Assembly: GCA_002869465.1 (NCBI GenBank)
Contig: PKSW01000222.1
Coordinates: 1 to 20,040 of the forward strand
DNA: 20,040 nt
Source: Marinilabiliales bacterium
GTDB lineage: Bacteria > Bacteroidota > Bacteroidia > Bacteroidales > F082
Direction of reading: 5' to 3'
Shown here piece after piece: positions 6,830-14,980 of this stretch. How positions within the stretch are numbered: position 1 is the stretch's first letter; every line of letters starts with the position of its first letter. The notes under the pieces are model-generated. The model saw only the letters and a program-made list of their open reading frames with translations, did no database searches and had not been told where the DNA came from. Made by a program: the position numbers and the translations under genes.

Positions 6830-9421
6830 ATGAACTTCAATAAATTTACCATAAAATCGCAGGAAGCTATCCAAAAAGCCCAGGAAATAGCTGTGGCCAA
6901 TAGCAACCAGGCTATCGACGGAATTCATCTGCTGAAAGCAATTCTTTCAGTGGATGAAAATGTAATTCCGTATTTGCTAAAAAAGCTGGATGTTAATTTT
7001 CCGGTTTTCAACCAGGCCGTCGACCGTATCATCGATTCATTGCCAAAAGTGACTGGTGGTGAACCCTATTTTTCAAATGAGTCGAAAGAGGTTTTGCAAA
7101 AAGCGCAGAATAATCTCACTGAATTCAATGATGAATTTGTTTCTATTGAGCATATTTTGCTGGCATTACTGGCTGTAAATGGCAATGTATCCACCTTACT
7201 AAAGGATAATAATATCCACAAAAAGTCGCTGGTTGAAGCTGTCAAACAACTTAGAAAAGGCTCAACGGTGAATAGCCAGAGTGCCGAAGACCAGTACAAT
7301 TCATTAAGCCGTTATGCCCGTAATTTGAATGATTTGGCTGCTAATGGAAAGTTGGATCCGGTCATAGGCAGGAACGATGAAATCAGGCGGGTACTTCAAA
7401 TTTTATCACGTAGAACTAAAAACAACCCTATTCTGATCGGTGAGCCCGGTGTTGGTAAAACAGCCATTGCCGAAGGAATCGCCCACCGGATCGTAAATGG
7501 TGATGTGCCGGATAATCTGAAAAGCAAATTAATCTATTCGCTTGATATGGGCGCTTTGATTGCAGGTGCTAAATATAAAGGCGAGTTTGAAGAAAGGTTG
7601 AAAGCCGTTGTTAAAGAAGTAATTGAGTCGGATGGGGAGATCATTCTTTTCATCGATGAAATTCATACATTGGTGGGTGCCGGTGCCTCGGAAGGGGCCA
7701 TGGATGCGGCAAATATTCTGAAACCTGCACTTGCCAGGGGAGAATTAAGAGCCGTTGGAGCAACAACATTAAAGGAGTATCAAAAATATTTTGAAAAGGA
7801 CAAAGCCCTCGAAAGGAGGTTCCAGATCGTGCTGGTTGCAGAACCGGACACATTATCCGCTATTTCTATTTTAAGGGGACTTAAAGAACGTTACGAATCG
7901 CACCACAAGGTGAGGATAAAGGATGAGGCGATCATTTCGGCTGTTGAACTTTCGCAGCGATATATTACCGATCGTTTTCTGCCAGATAAAGCCATCGACC
8001 TGGTTGATGAAGCAGCGTCAAAACTGCGATTGGAGATCAATTCATTACCAGAGGAGTTGGAAACTGTAGAAAGAAATATCCGTCAGCTTGAAATTGAGAG
8101 AGAAGCCATTAAACGTGAAAATGATAAACCAAAACTAAAAGTCATTGGCGAGGAACTGGCTAACCTGAATGATCAGCGAAGCAATCTGAGGTCGAAATGG
8201 CAGGCTGAAAAAGAAGTAGTTGAGAAAATACAGAGCAACAAACAACTCATAGAAGAATATAAACTTGAGGCAGATCGTGCTGAACGAAATGGCGATTTTG
8301 GCAAAGTGGCCGAATTGCGCTACGGCAAGATTAAAGAAGCCGAAAATGAAGTGGAAGAATTGCAAAAGCAACTGCAAGAGCTGCAGGGTGGTAACCCGAT
8401 GATCAATGAAGAAGTAGGTGCAGAAGAAATTGCGGAGATTGTCTCGAAATGGACCGGAATACCCGTCAGCAGGATGTTGCAAAGCGAGAGAGAAAAACTG
8501 CTGAAACTCGAGGACGAACTCCATACACGGGTGGTTGGACAGGATATGGCTATCGAGGCCATTGCCGATGCCATTCGCAGGAGCAGGGCAGGATTGCAGG
8601 ATGAGAGAAGGCCTATTGGTTCTTTTATTTTCCTGGGAACGACCGGTGTGGGTAAAACAGAATTGGCCAAAGCCCTGGCGGAATTTCTGTTCAATAATGA
8701 AAACGCTATGGTACGGATCGACATGTCGGAATACCAGGAACGCCATTCTGTTTCGAGACTGATCGGTGCACCTCCGGGTTATGTCGGATACGACGAAAGC
8801 GGACAGTTAACTGAAGCGGTCCGGCGCAAACCGTATTCGGTGGTGCTGTTGGATGAAATTGAAAAAGCACATCCGGATGTATTTAATATTTTACTCCAAG
8901 TGCTTGATGATGGCCGCTTGACGGATAACAAAGGCAGGGTAGTAGACTTTAAAAATACTATCATCATCATGACCTCCAATATCGGTTCACATATCATCCA
9001 GGAGAAATTCTCGAAGCTAACTGATGCAAACGAAGATAAAATAATCGATAGCACACGTCAGGAAGTAATGGACTTGCTGAAAAAAACCATCAGGCCCGAG
9101 TTTTTGAACCGTATTGATGAGATCATCATGTTTACACCGCTCAATAAAAAAGAGATTCGGGATATCGTGAGTTTGATGTTCAAGCAGGTGCAGAAAATGC
9201 TTTTAAAAAATAATATCAGAATCGAAATAACCGTGAGTGCCATTGACAAACTGGCCGCTTTAGGTTACGATCCGCAATATGGTGCCAGGCCATTAAAAAG
9301 AGTTATTCAAAAAAGAGTTTTGAATGAACTGTCGAAAATGATACTAGCCGGAGAGGTGAGTAGCGAAAAAGAAATCTTAATAGATAATGATGAAGGTACC
9401 TTCATTTTTAAAAATGAATAG
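6830..9421 (+). CDS. clpB: ATP-dependent chaperone ClpB
   Basis: ClpB is a hexameric AAA+ disaggregase that pulls proteins out of aggregates with DnaK in the cytoplasm. At 863 residues it is full length. The Clp N-terminal domain (1 to about 145) has both repeats (AIDGIHLLKAIL and VSIEHILLALL). NBD1 has Walker A GEPGVGKT at about 204-211 and Walker B ILFIDEIHTLVGAG. The middle coiled coil (about 408-530) contains the long Glu/Lys/Arg helix typical of ClpB rather than ClpA/C. NBD2 has Walker A GTTGVGKT at about 603-610, VVLLDEIEKAHPDV, and the sensor region YGARPLKRVIQ near the end. There is no ClpP-binding IGF/L loop context. Monocistronic: a terminator follows and the neighbour upstream is divergent. 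Confidence 0.98.
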   Translation: MNFNKFTIKSQEAIQKAQEIAVANSNQAIDGIHLLKAILSVDENVIPYLLKKLDVNFPVFNQAVDRIIDSLPKVTGGEPYFSNESKEVLQKAQNNLTEFNDEFVSIEHILLALLAVNGNVSTLLKDNNIHKKSLVEAVKQLRKGSTVNSQSAEDQYNSLSRYARNLNDLAANGKLDPVIGRNDEIRRVLQILSRRTKNNPILIGEPGVGKTAIAEGIAHRIVNGDVPDNLKSKLIYSLDMGALIAGAKYKGEFEERLKAVVKEVIESDGEIILFIDEIHTLVGAGASEGAMDAANILKPALARGELRAVGATTLKEYQKYFEKDKALERRFQIVLVAEPDTLSAISILRGLKERYESHHKVRIKDEAIISAVELSQRYITDRFLPDKAIDLVDEAASKLRLEINSLPEELETVERNIRQLEIEREAIKRENDKPKLKVIGEELANLNDQRSNLRSKWQAEKEVVEKIQSNKQLIEEYKLEADRAERNGDFGKVAELRYGKIKEAENEVEELQKQLQELQGGNPMINEEVGAEEIAEIVSKWTGIPVSRMLQSEREKLLKLEDELHTRVVGQDMAIEAIADAIRRSRAGLQDERRPIGSFIFLGTTGVGKTELAKALAEFLFNNENAMVRIDMSEYQERHSVSRLIGAPPGYVGYDESGQLTEAVRRKPYSVVLLDEIEKAHPDVFNILLQVLDDGRLTDNKGRVVDFKNTIIIMTSNIGSHIIQEKFSKLTDANEDKIIDSTRQEVMDLLKKTIRPEFLNRIDEIIMFTPLNKKEIRDIVSLMFKQVQKMLLKNNIRIEITVSAIDKLAALGYDPQYGARPLKRVIQKRVLNELSKMILAGEVSSEKEILIDNDEGTFIFKNE

Positions 9422-9441
9422 TGTACCAGATGATTTGAAAC

Positions 9442-9480
9442 AAGCCCGTAATTTATGAACAACTCGGGCTTTTTAATTTT
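9442..9480 (+). terminator. Intrinsic terminator after clpB
   Basis: AAGCCCG (9442-9448) pairs with CGGGCTT (9465-9471) across a 16-nt loop, followed by a T-rich tract (9470-9480). It lies 20 bp beyond the clpB stop. Confidence 0.8.
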
Positions 9481-9615
9481 AGGAAACTTTATAATAGTCT
9501 AATTAAAATCCTCTATTCTAATTTTATCGTTTTAAGTTTCTTTTTTTTAAGTGATATTTCCCTAATTTTAGAGAAAGAAATAGCAACCATTCAATTATCT
9601 AAGAATATATTTCAA

Positions 9616-11334
9616 ATGACATTCACAAAATACAGTTTAGAGGGACCATTACTTGCTGGTCTTATGTTATTATTAGTTCAAATTGGATTTTCGCAAAAGC
9701 AGATAAAAACTTTAGATCCCAGGTCACATCATGAAGTTTCTGATGATCCATATGTTGCAAGGTCAGTATTAGATTTGAAGAAAAGCCCCGCCTATAGAGA
9801 AAGGGGTAGTTTTTATTTTACCAACCAGGTGAATGTTGATGAAGGTGGATTTAATATTGAAGGCGATGCGGCGAACGAACCTTCAATAGCTGTTGATCCT
9901 ACAAATCCTGACAGGATGGCCATTGGATGGCGACAATTTGATGATGTAAGCAATAATTTCCGTCAGGCAGGTTATGGTTATACACTTGATGGCGGAGAAA
10001 CCTGGACATTTCCGGGTGTGATCGAACCCGGTATTTTTCGTTCCGACCCGGTATTGGGTTCGGATGCGGACGGAAACTTCTATTATAACAGTCTTACAGT
10101 TGATAATCAGGATAACTTCTGGTGTGATGTATTCATTATTGAAGAAGGAGGTGTTGAGTGGGATGAAGGTAGATTTGCCCAGGGAGGAGACAAGCAATGG
10201 ATGGCTATTGACCAGGCAGAAGGTATTGGGCAGGGGAACAATTATTCGAACTGGACATCCTATTATAGTATTTGTGAACCAGGTTATTTTACGCGTTCAG
10301 CAGATAACGGAGAGACATTTGAAGATTGTATAACCATTTCAGGTGCACCATTCTGGGGAACACTTGCTACTGGTCCTGAAGGTGAGCTTTATGTAGCTGG
10401 TTACTCAAATATTGCTGGTGGATTTATCATTTCAAAATCTGTTAATGCTCAGGATCCAGATGCCATGATTACATGGGGGGGATTTAATGAAGTGGATCTC
10501 GGTGGTTATATTGAAAATGGAGAAGGCCCAAATCCCGGAGGCTTGTTAGGCCAAACATGGGTAGCTGTAGATAAATCTGGAGGAGAGTATAATGGTAATG
10601 TATATATGCTTTGCTCAGTCAATCGACAGTTTATTGGAGATCCACTTGATGTGATGTTTGCCAGGAGCACTGATGGTGGCGAGACCTGGAGCGAACCGGT
10701 TCGTGTAAACGACGATTTAAGTACCAATAATTGGCAGTGGTTTGGAACCATGTCAGTGGCACCAAATGGTCGCATTGATGTGGTATGGTTAGATACACGA
10801 GATGCTTTTCCAGGCTCATTTAACTCTTCGCTATATTATTCTTATTCTATAGATGCAGGTGAGACTTTTTCGCCCAATGAAAGATTATCGGGTTTATTTG
10901 ATCCGCATGTAGGCTGGCCGCAACAAAATAAAATGGGCGATTATTTCCATATGGTTTCTGATGAGTGCTGCGCACATTTGGCTTGGGCTAATACATTGAA
11001 TGGTGAACAGGATGTATATTATACGCAGATCAACCCATGGTTCGTAGGTGTTGATGAAACGAATCAAAAAAATGAGAATATTTCTATTGAAAGTTATCCT
11101 AATCCGACCACCGGCTTGATTTCGATCAGGTATAAGACCCTCGGAAAAGGAGCCGTTTCAGTAAAGTTGTATGATGTTTATGGAAAAATCATTAAGACGC
11201 TGGTTGCCGGTACAAAAGGGGCGGGTTCTTTTATTTTAAAATATGACGGCAACGATCTTCCAGATGGTGTTTACTATTGCAGGTTAGAATCAGGGTCCAT
11301 GAGTGATGTGACAAAGATCACGATAGTTAAATAG
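9616..11334 (+). CDS. Secreted Asp-box (BNR) beta-propeller protein with T9SS type A sorting domain
   Basis: This 572-residue protein begins with a signal peptide (residues 1 to about 27, ending GFSQ). A sialidase/neuraminidase-like beta-propeller follows, opening with NEPSIAVDPTNPDRMAIGW. At least four Asp-box motifs (SxDxGxTW type) are seen: YTLDGGETW (about 122), TRSADNGETF (226), ARSTDGGETW (349) and YSIDAGETF (410). The final ~80 residues form a type A sorting domain (ESYPNPTTGLISIRY, VKLYDVYGKII, DLPDGVYYCRL). Asp-boxes occur in sialidases but also in many non-sialidase propellers, and I could not identify the sialidase Arg triad, so enzymatic activity is not claimed. The upstream 194 bp contain the clpB terminator and only a weak promoter candidate (TAATTTTA, 9563-9570). 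Convergent with ychF. Confidence 0.88.
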   Translation: MTFTKYSLEGPLLAGLMLLLVQIGFSQKQIKTLDPRSHHEVSDDPYVARSVLDLKKSPAYRERGSFYFTNQVNVDEGGFNIEGDAANEPSIAVDPTNPDRMAIGWRQFDDVSNNFRQAGYGYTLDGGETWTFPGVIEPGIFRSDPVLGSDADGNFYYNSLTVDNQDNFWCDVFIIEEGGVEWDEGRFAQGGDKQWMAIDQAEGIGQGNNYSNWTSYYSICEPGYFTRSADNGETFEDCITISGAPFWGTLATGPEGELYVAGYSNIAGGFIISKSVNAQDPDAMITWGGFNEVDLGGYIENGEGPNPGGLLGQTWVAVDKSGGEYNGNVYMLCSVNRQFIGDPLDVMFARSTDGGETWSEPVRVNDDLSTNNWQWFGTMSVAPNGRIDVVWLDTRDAFPGSFNSSLYYSYSIDAGETFSPNERLSGLFDPHVGWPQQNKMGDYFHMVSDECCAHLAWANTLNGEQDVYYTQINPWFVGVDETNQKNENISIESYPNPTTGLISIRYKTLGKGAVSVKLYDVYGKIIKTLVAGTKGAGSFILKYDGNDLPDGVYYCRLESGSMSDVTKITIVK

Positions 11335-11353
11335 GGATTTTTTAATAATGTTT

Positions 11354-11374
11354 AAAAAGCAAAGAATGCTTTTT
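11354..11374. terminator. Bidirectional terminator hairpin between the Asp-box gene and ychF
   Basis: AAAAAGCA (11354-11361) and TGCTTTTT (11367-11374) form an 8-bp stem with a 5-nt loop. The A/T arms give a U-rich 3' side on either strand. It sits in the 44-bp gap between convergent genes. Confidence 0.6.
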
Positions 11375-11378
11375 ACGA

Positions 11379-12476
11379 TTAAACGTTAAAACGGATGTGC
11401 ATAATATCACCGTCTTCAACGATGTAATTTTTGCCTTCTACGTGGAATTTGCCTGCTGTTTTTACAGCTTGTTCAGAGCCCAATGCGATAAAATCATCAT
11501 ATTTCATCACTTCCGACCTGATAAATCCTCTTTCCAGATCGCTGTGAATAACACCAGCAGCTTCGGGTGCTTTCATGCCTTTTTTGATGGTCCAGGCACG
11601 TACTTCTTTGGGACCGGCAGTAAAGAATGACTGCAAATTCAGAATCTTATAGGCTGCTCTGATCAGCTTATTCACACCGGGTTCTTCCAGCTTGGCATCT
11701 GAGAGGAATTCCATCCTGTCTTCTTTGTCGAGTTCTGCAATTTCTTCTTCCAGCTTGCCGGCAATCACCAACACACTGTCCTTCTGATCCTCTTTTAAAA
11801 TGTTCTTTACTGCTTCAACATAAGTATTTCCATTTACGGCAGAAGCATCATCCACATTACACACATATATCATCGGCTTAGCCGTTAATAACTGCATGTC
11901 CTGGATATGTGCAAAATCATTCTCATTGACCGGTGCTGTGCGTGCATTTCCAAAATTTTCCAGGTGGTTTTTAAAAACATGTAACACTTCTATCGCTTTC
12001 CTGGCATCTTTATCACCAATGCCTGCAGGCTTTTCGAGACGTTTTATTTTGCGCGTAACCAGGTCTAGATCTCTTACCTGCAATTCAAAATCAACGATGT
12101 CAATGTCCCTTGCGGGATCGACAGAACCCTCTATATGGGGCAAACTGTCATCATCAAAGCATCTTACAACGTGGATGAGGGCATCCGTTTGTTGGATGTC
12201 GGCGAGAAATTTATTTCCGACACCTTCTCCTTCACTGGCGCCCTTTGCCAAACCGGGCACATCAACAATCTCAACGGTTGCAGGAATCACCTTTTCCGAT
12301 TTGATCAGTTCATCTATTTTATACAACCGGGGATCAGGAACGTCCACGATTCCTTTATTGGATTTTGTAGCGCTAAACGCATAGGCAGAACTTTCTGCCT
12401 TGGTGTTCGACATGCAATTAAAAATGGTGGTTTTTCCTGTATTGGTCAATCCTATGATTCCGCAGTTTAAAGCCAT
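11379..12476 (-). CDS. ychF: Redox-regulated ATPase YchF (Obg/YchF P-loop family)
   Basis: YchF is a ribosome-associated, ATP-preferring member of the Obg GTPase family with a proposed role in translation and oxidative stress. The 365-residue length is normal. The P-loop is GLTNTGKTT (residues 9-17), a variant of the usual GLPNVGKST. Next come the switch II DVPGLAKGASEGEGVGNKFL, the coiled-coil insertion with KIKRLEK, the NVDD motif in place of the GTPase NKxD, and a C-terminal TGS domain (VRAWTIKKGMKAPEAAGVIH to HIRFNV). The NVDD motif is in line with ATP rather than GTP preference in this family. A good -7 element (TATCTTTG, 12553-12546) gives a ~64-nt leader. Divergent from rpsA. Confidence 0.96.
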   Translation of the reverse strand: MALNCGIIGLTNTGKTTIFNCMSNTKAESSAYAFSATKSNKGIVDVPDPRLYKIDELIKSEKVIPATVEIVDVPGLAKGASEGEGVGNKFLADIQQTDALIHVVRCFDDDSLPHIEGSVDPARDIDIVDFELQVRDLDLVTRKIKRLEKPAGIGDKDARKAIEVLHVFKNHLENFGNARTAPVNENDFAHIQDMQLLTAKPMIYVCNVDDASAVNGNTYVEAVKNILKEDQKDSVLVIAGKLEEEIAELDKEDRMEFLSDAKLEEPGVNKLIRAAYKILNLQSFFTAGPKEVRAWTIKKGMKAPEAAGVIHSDLERGFIRSEVMKYDDFIALGSEQAVKTAGKFHVEGKNYIVEDGDIMHIRFNV

Positions 12477-12545
12477 TTATTTCAAATTATTATAATGTAC
12501 AGGTTTTCAAAAAACTAAGTGTAAAACAGGGGATATATCCGGGGC

Positions 12546-12553
12546 CAAAGATA
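12546..12553 (-). promoter_or_regulatory. Candidate ychF promoter -7 element
   Basis: The minus strand reads TATCTTTG followed by GCC, a full match to the Bacteroidota -7 consensus TAnnTTTG, 69 bp upstream of the ychF start. No TTG stands at the -33 distance; an inverted repeat (12555-12581) occupies that area instead. Confidence 0.6.
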
Positions 12554-12554
12554 A

Positions 12555-12581
12555 GACAAAATCAGGCCTGAAAATTTTGTC
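12555..12581. repeat. Inverted repeat between the divergent ychF and rpsA promoters
   Basis: GACAAAAT (12555-12562) and ATTTTGTC (12574-12581) are perfect 8-bp inverted arms around the perfect palindrome TCAGGCCTGA (12562-12571). It lies directly upstream of the ychF -7 element and between the two divergent promoters, where an operator would be expected. Confidence 0.45.
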
Positions 12582-12614
12582 TTTTTGAAATTTTAATATT
12601 TCGATTAAAATGTC

Positions 12615-12622
12615 TACTTTTG
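12615..12622 (+). promoter_or_regulatory. Candidate rpsA promoter -7 element
   Basis: TACTTTTG followed by CAG matches TAnnTTTG with the commonly seen GCA continuation. Transcription would start near 12628 and give a ~130-nt leader before the rpsA ATG at 12758. The -33 box is not clear; the nearest TTG (12585-12587) is 27 bp away, longer than usual. Confidence 0.6.
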
Positions 12623-12627
12623 CAGCC

Positions 12628-12757
12628 CAATTTTAGGAGGCCCGGGTTTAGGTTATTATTTTCAGCTTAAATTCTTGAAATCGAATAAATTAAATGTTAA
12701 ATCCGTTTTACGAATCATTTGAACCGGGTGCTTGATTCAAAACATAAGAATTATTAC
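12628..12757 (+). promoter_or_regulatory. Long rpsA 5' leader with potential long-range pairing
   Basis: The ~130-nt untranslated leader contains CCCGGGTT (12641-12648), which can pair with AACCGGG (12722-12728) with one bulged G, closing an AU-rich interior. An SD-like GGAGG (12636-12640) lies far from any start codon. Ribosomal protein genes are often autoregulated through such leaders; this is inference. Confidence 0.35.
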
Positions 12758-14899
12758 ATGTCAGAAAACGAAAAGAAGATCAACGAAACCGCTGACAACG
12801 TTGAAAATGAAGCTCAGGAAACTACAGAAACTCCGGAAGCTACAGAGGTGAAAGCCGAAAAAGAAGAAACAGCTGAAGTAGAAGCATCAAAAAAAGAAGA
12901 AACAGTTGAGGAACCGTTAGCAGAAGAAACCAAAGAAGAAAATCCTGAGGAAGAAGTAGAAGCACCTGCCGCTGAAACAGTTGCAGAGGAAGAAGTAGCT
13001 GAGGAAGCTGAAAAAGAAGAAGCTACTGAAGAAAAAGTGGAAGAAGTTGTTGCGGAAGAAACTAAGGAAGAAGAAAAGGAAAAAACAGAAGAAGTAGTTG
13101 CTGAAAAAGCTGAGGTGAAACCAGAAGAATTTGACTGGGACGCACTTGGAAAAAAACAGGATACCTATTCAGCTGAAGAAAGAACAAAACTTGAAGACGT
13201 GTACGGCAATACGTTGAGTTCAATTGTTGAACATGAAGTTATTGAAGGTACCGTTGTTGGATTCAGCAGTCGTGAGGTTGTTGTAAACATTGGTTATAAA
13301 TCTGATGGTGTTATCCCAATGAACGAATTCAGGTACAATCCTGATTTGAAAGTTGGTGATAAAGTTGAAATATACGTTGAGAACCAGGAAGACACAAGCG
13401 GACAAATGATCTTGTCTCATAAAAAGGCAAGGATTCTGAAATCATGGGATCGCATCAATGAAGCTTTTGAAAAAGATGAAATTATCAATGGTTATGTAAA
13501 AAGCCGCACCAAAGGCGGACTTATCGTTGACGTATTCGGCATCGAAGCTTTCTTGCCAGGTTCACAAATTGATGTGAAACCTATCCGCGATTACGATATT
13601 TATGTGAACAAAACAATGGAATTCAAAGTTGTTAAGATCAATCACGAATACAAAAACGTAGTTGTTTCGCATAAAGCATTGATCGAAGATGAATTAGAGC
13701 AGCAGAGAGCAGAGATCATCTCCAAACTTGAAAAAGGCCAGGTATTGGAAGGAATCGTTAAAAACATCACTACTTATGGTGTATTTATCGATCTCGGTGG
13801 CGTTGATGGATTGATTCATATTACCGACCTTTCATGGGGACGTATCAATCATCCTGAAGAAGTGGTAGAACTCGATCAGAAACTAAAAGTGGTTATTCTC
13901 GATTTTGATGATAATAAAAAACGTATTGCACTTGGTTTAAAACAGCTTACACCCCATCCATGGGATTCATTGGATGCTGACCTGAAGATCGGTGATAAAG
14001 TAAAAGGAAAAGTAGTTGTAATCGCTGATTATGGTGCGTTTATTGAAATCGCCCCAGGTGTTGAAGGATTGATTCACGTATCTGAAATGTCGTGGTCACA
14101 ACATTTGAGAACGGCGCAGGATTTCTTAAAAGTAGGAGATGAGGTTGAAGCCGTTATTTTAACGCTTGACAGGGAAGAAAGAAGGATGTCGCTCGGCATG
14201 AAACAACTCATTCCTGATCCATGGACAGATATCCGTGAGAAATATCCGATCAACTCAAAGCACCAGGCAAAAGTCCGCAACTTTACCAATTTCGGTATTT
14301 TCGTTGAGATAGAAGAAGGTGTTGACGGTTTGATACATATCAGCGACCTTTCATGGTCGAAAAAGATCAAACACCCTGCAGAGTTCACTAAAATAGGTGA
14401 AGATATTGAAGTGGTAGTTCTTGATATAGATGAGGAGAACCGTCGTTTAAGCTTGGGACACAAACAACTGGAAGAAAATCCATGGGATGTATTTGAAACT
14501 GTATTTACAGTTGACTCAGAGCACCAGGGAACTGTAATCAATGTGAATGATAAAGGAGCAGTTGTATCACTACCTTATGGCGTTGAAGGATTTGTACCGT
14601 CAAGACATCTGAAAAAAGAAGACGGCTCAACCATTAAAGCAGAAGAAACTGCTGATTTCAAAGTAATTGAATTCTCAAAAGACAATAAGAAGATTATTCT
14701 TTCACATACCCGTTTGTTTGAAGAAGACCCACGGGAAGCTAAAGTTCGTGAAGCAGATAAAGCCAAAGAAGATGCTAAAAAAGCCAAGCGTTCTGTAAAG
14801 AAAGTGAATGAGAAACTCGAGAAAACCACTTTTGGTGATCTCGATGTACTCGCCGATCTGAAAACAGATATGGAAAAAGAAGAAAAGGCTAAAAAATAG
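12758..14899 (+). CDS. rpsA: 30S ribosomal protein S1 with long acidic N-terminal extension
   Basis: S1 binds mRNA leaders and brings them to the 30S subunit. Starting at the ATG at 12758 (MSENEKKINE), the protein is 713 residues. About the first 120 are an extreme Glu/Ala/Val/Lys low-complexity tail (repeats such as VAEEETKEE and VAEEEVAEEAEKEE). Six S1 OB-fold repeats follow, recognised by their opening strands: HEVIEGTVVG, DEIINGYVKS, GQVLEGIVKN, GDKVKGKVVV, NSKHQAKVRN and DSEHQGTVIN; the third to fifth also carry V(D/E)GLIH and DLSW or EMSW. A Lys/Glu-rich C-terminal tail ends the protein. Bacteroidota S1 proteins are typically around 600 residues from memory, so the extension is long. 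The frame is open to a TTG at 12719, but the ATG is the better start. It ends in a strong terminator. Confidence 0.96.
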   Translation: MSENEKKINETADNVENEAQETTETPEATEVKAEKEETAEVEASKKEETVEEPLAEETKEENPEEEVEAPAAETVAEEEVAEEAEKEEATEEKVEEVVAEETKEEEKEKTEEVVAEKAEVKPEEFDWDALGKKQDTYSAEERTKLEDVYGNTLSSIVEHEVIEGTVVGFSSREVVVNIGYKSDGVIPMNEFRYNPDLKVGDKVEIYVENQEDTSGQMILSHKKARILKSWDRINEAFEKDEIINGYVKSRTKGGLIVDVFGIEAFLPGSQIDVKPIRDYDIYVNKTMEFKVVKINHEYKNVVVSHKALIEDELEQQRAEIISKLEKGQVLEGIVKNITTYGVFIDLGGVDGLIHITDLSWGRINHPEEVVELDQKLKVVILDFDDNKKRIALGLKQLTPHPWDSLDADLKIGDKVKGKVVVIADYGAFIEIAPGVEGLIHVSEMSWSQHLRTAQDFLKVGDEVEAVILTLDREERRMSLGMKQLIPDPWTDIREKYPINSKHQAKVRNFTNFGIFVEIEEGVDGLIHISDLSWSKKIKHPAEFTKIGEDIEVVVLDIDEENRRLSLGHKQLEENPWDVFETVFTVDSEHQGTVINVNDKGAVVSLPYGVEGFVPSRHLKKEDGSTIKAEETADFKVIEFSKDNKKIILSHTRLFEEDPREAKVREADKAKEDAKKAKRSVKKVNEKLEKTTFGDLDVLADLKTDMEKEEKAKK

Positions 14900-14923
14900 T
14901 ACACCTTTCTTATGTATTGAATT

Positions 14924-14958
14924 AAATCCCTGCTTAACGGCGGGGATTTTTTATTTTT
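14924..14958 (+). terminator. Intrinsic terminator of rpsA
   Basis: AAATCCCTGC (14924-14933) pairs with GCGGGGATTT (14940-14949), one G-U pair, 6-nt loop, followed by a T-rich run (TTTATTTTT). It ends 22 bp before the rnz start and overlaps the rnz -7 candidate. Confidence 0.85.
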
Positions 14959-14959
14959 G
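14952..14959 (+). promoter_or_regulatory. Candidate rnz promoter -7 element inside the rpsA terminator tail
   Basis: TATTTTTG matches TAnnTTTG and lies 21 bp before the rnz ATG (14981), giving a leader of about 15 nt. No TTG is seen at the -33 position, where the terminator stem lies. A T-rich terminator tail could produce this match by chance. Confidence 0.35.
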
Positions 14960-14980
14960 GGTACACCAATAGCAAATTTG

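Noticed and set aside
7439..8659. Possible ClpA/ClpC instead of ClpB
   Set aside because: The long middle coiled coil between the two nucleotide-binding domains identifies ClpB.
8135..8746. 203-codon open frame antisense to clpB
   Set aside because: Shadow of the strongly conserved ClpB frame; the translation is Phe/Leu/Gln-rich without domain features.
11896..12384. 162-codon open frame antisense to ychF
   Set aside because: Lies wholly inside the well-supported ychF gene and has no recognisable motif.
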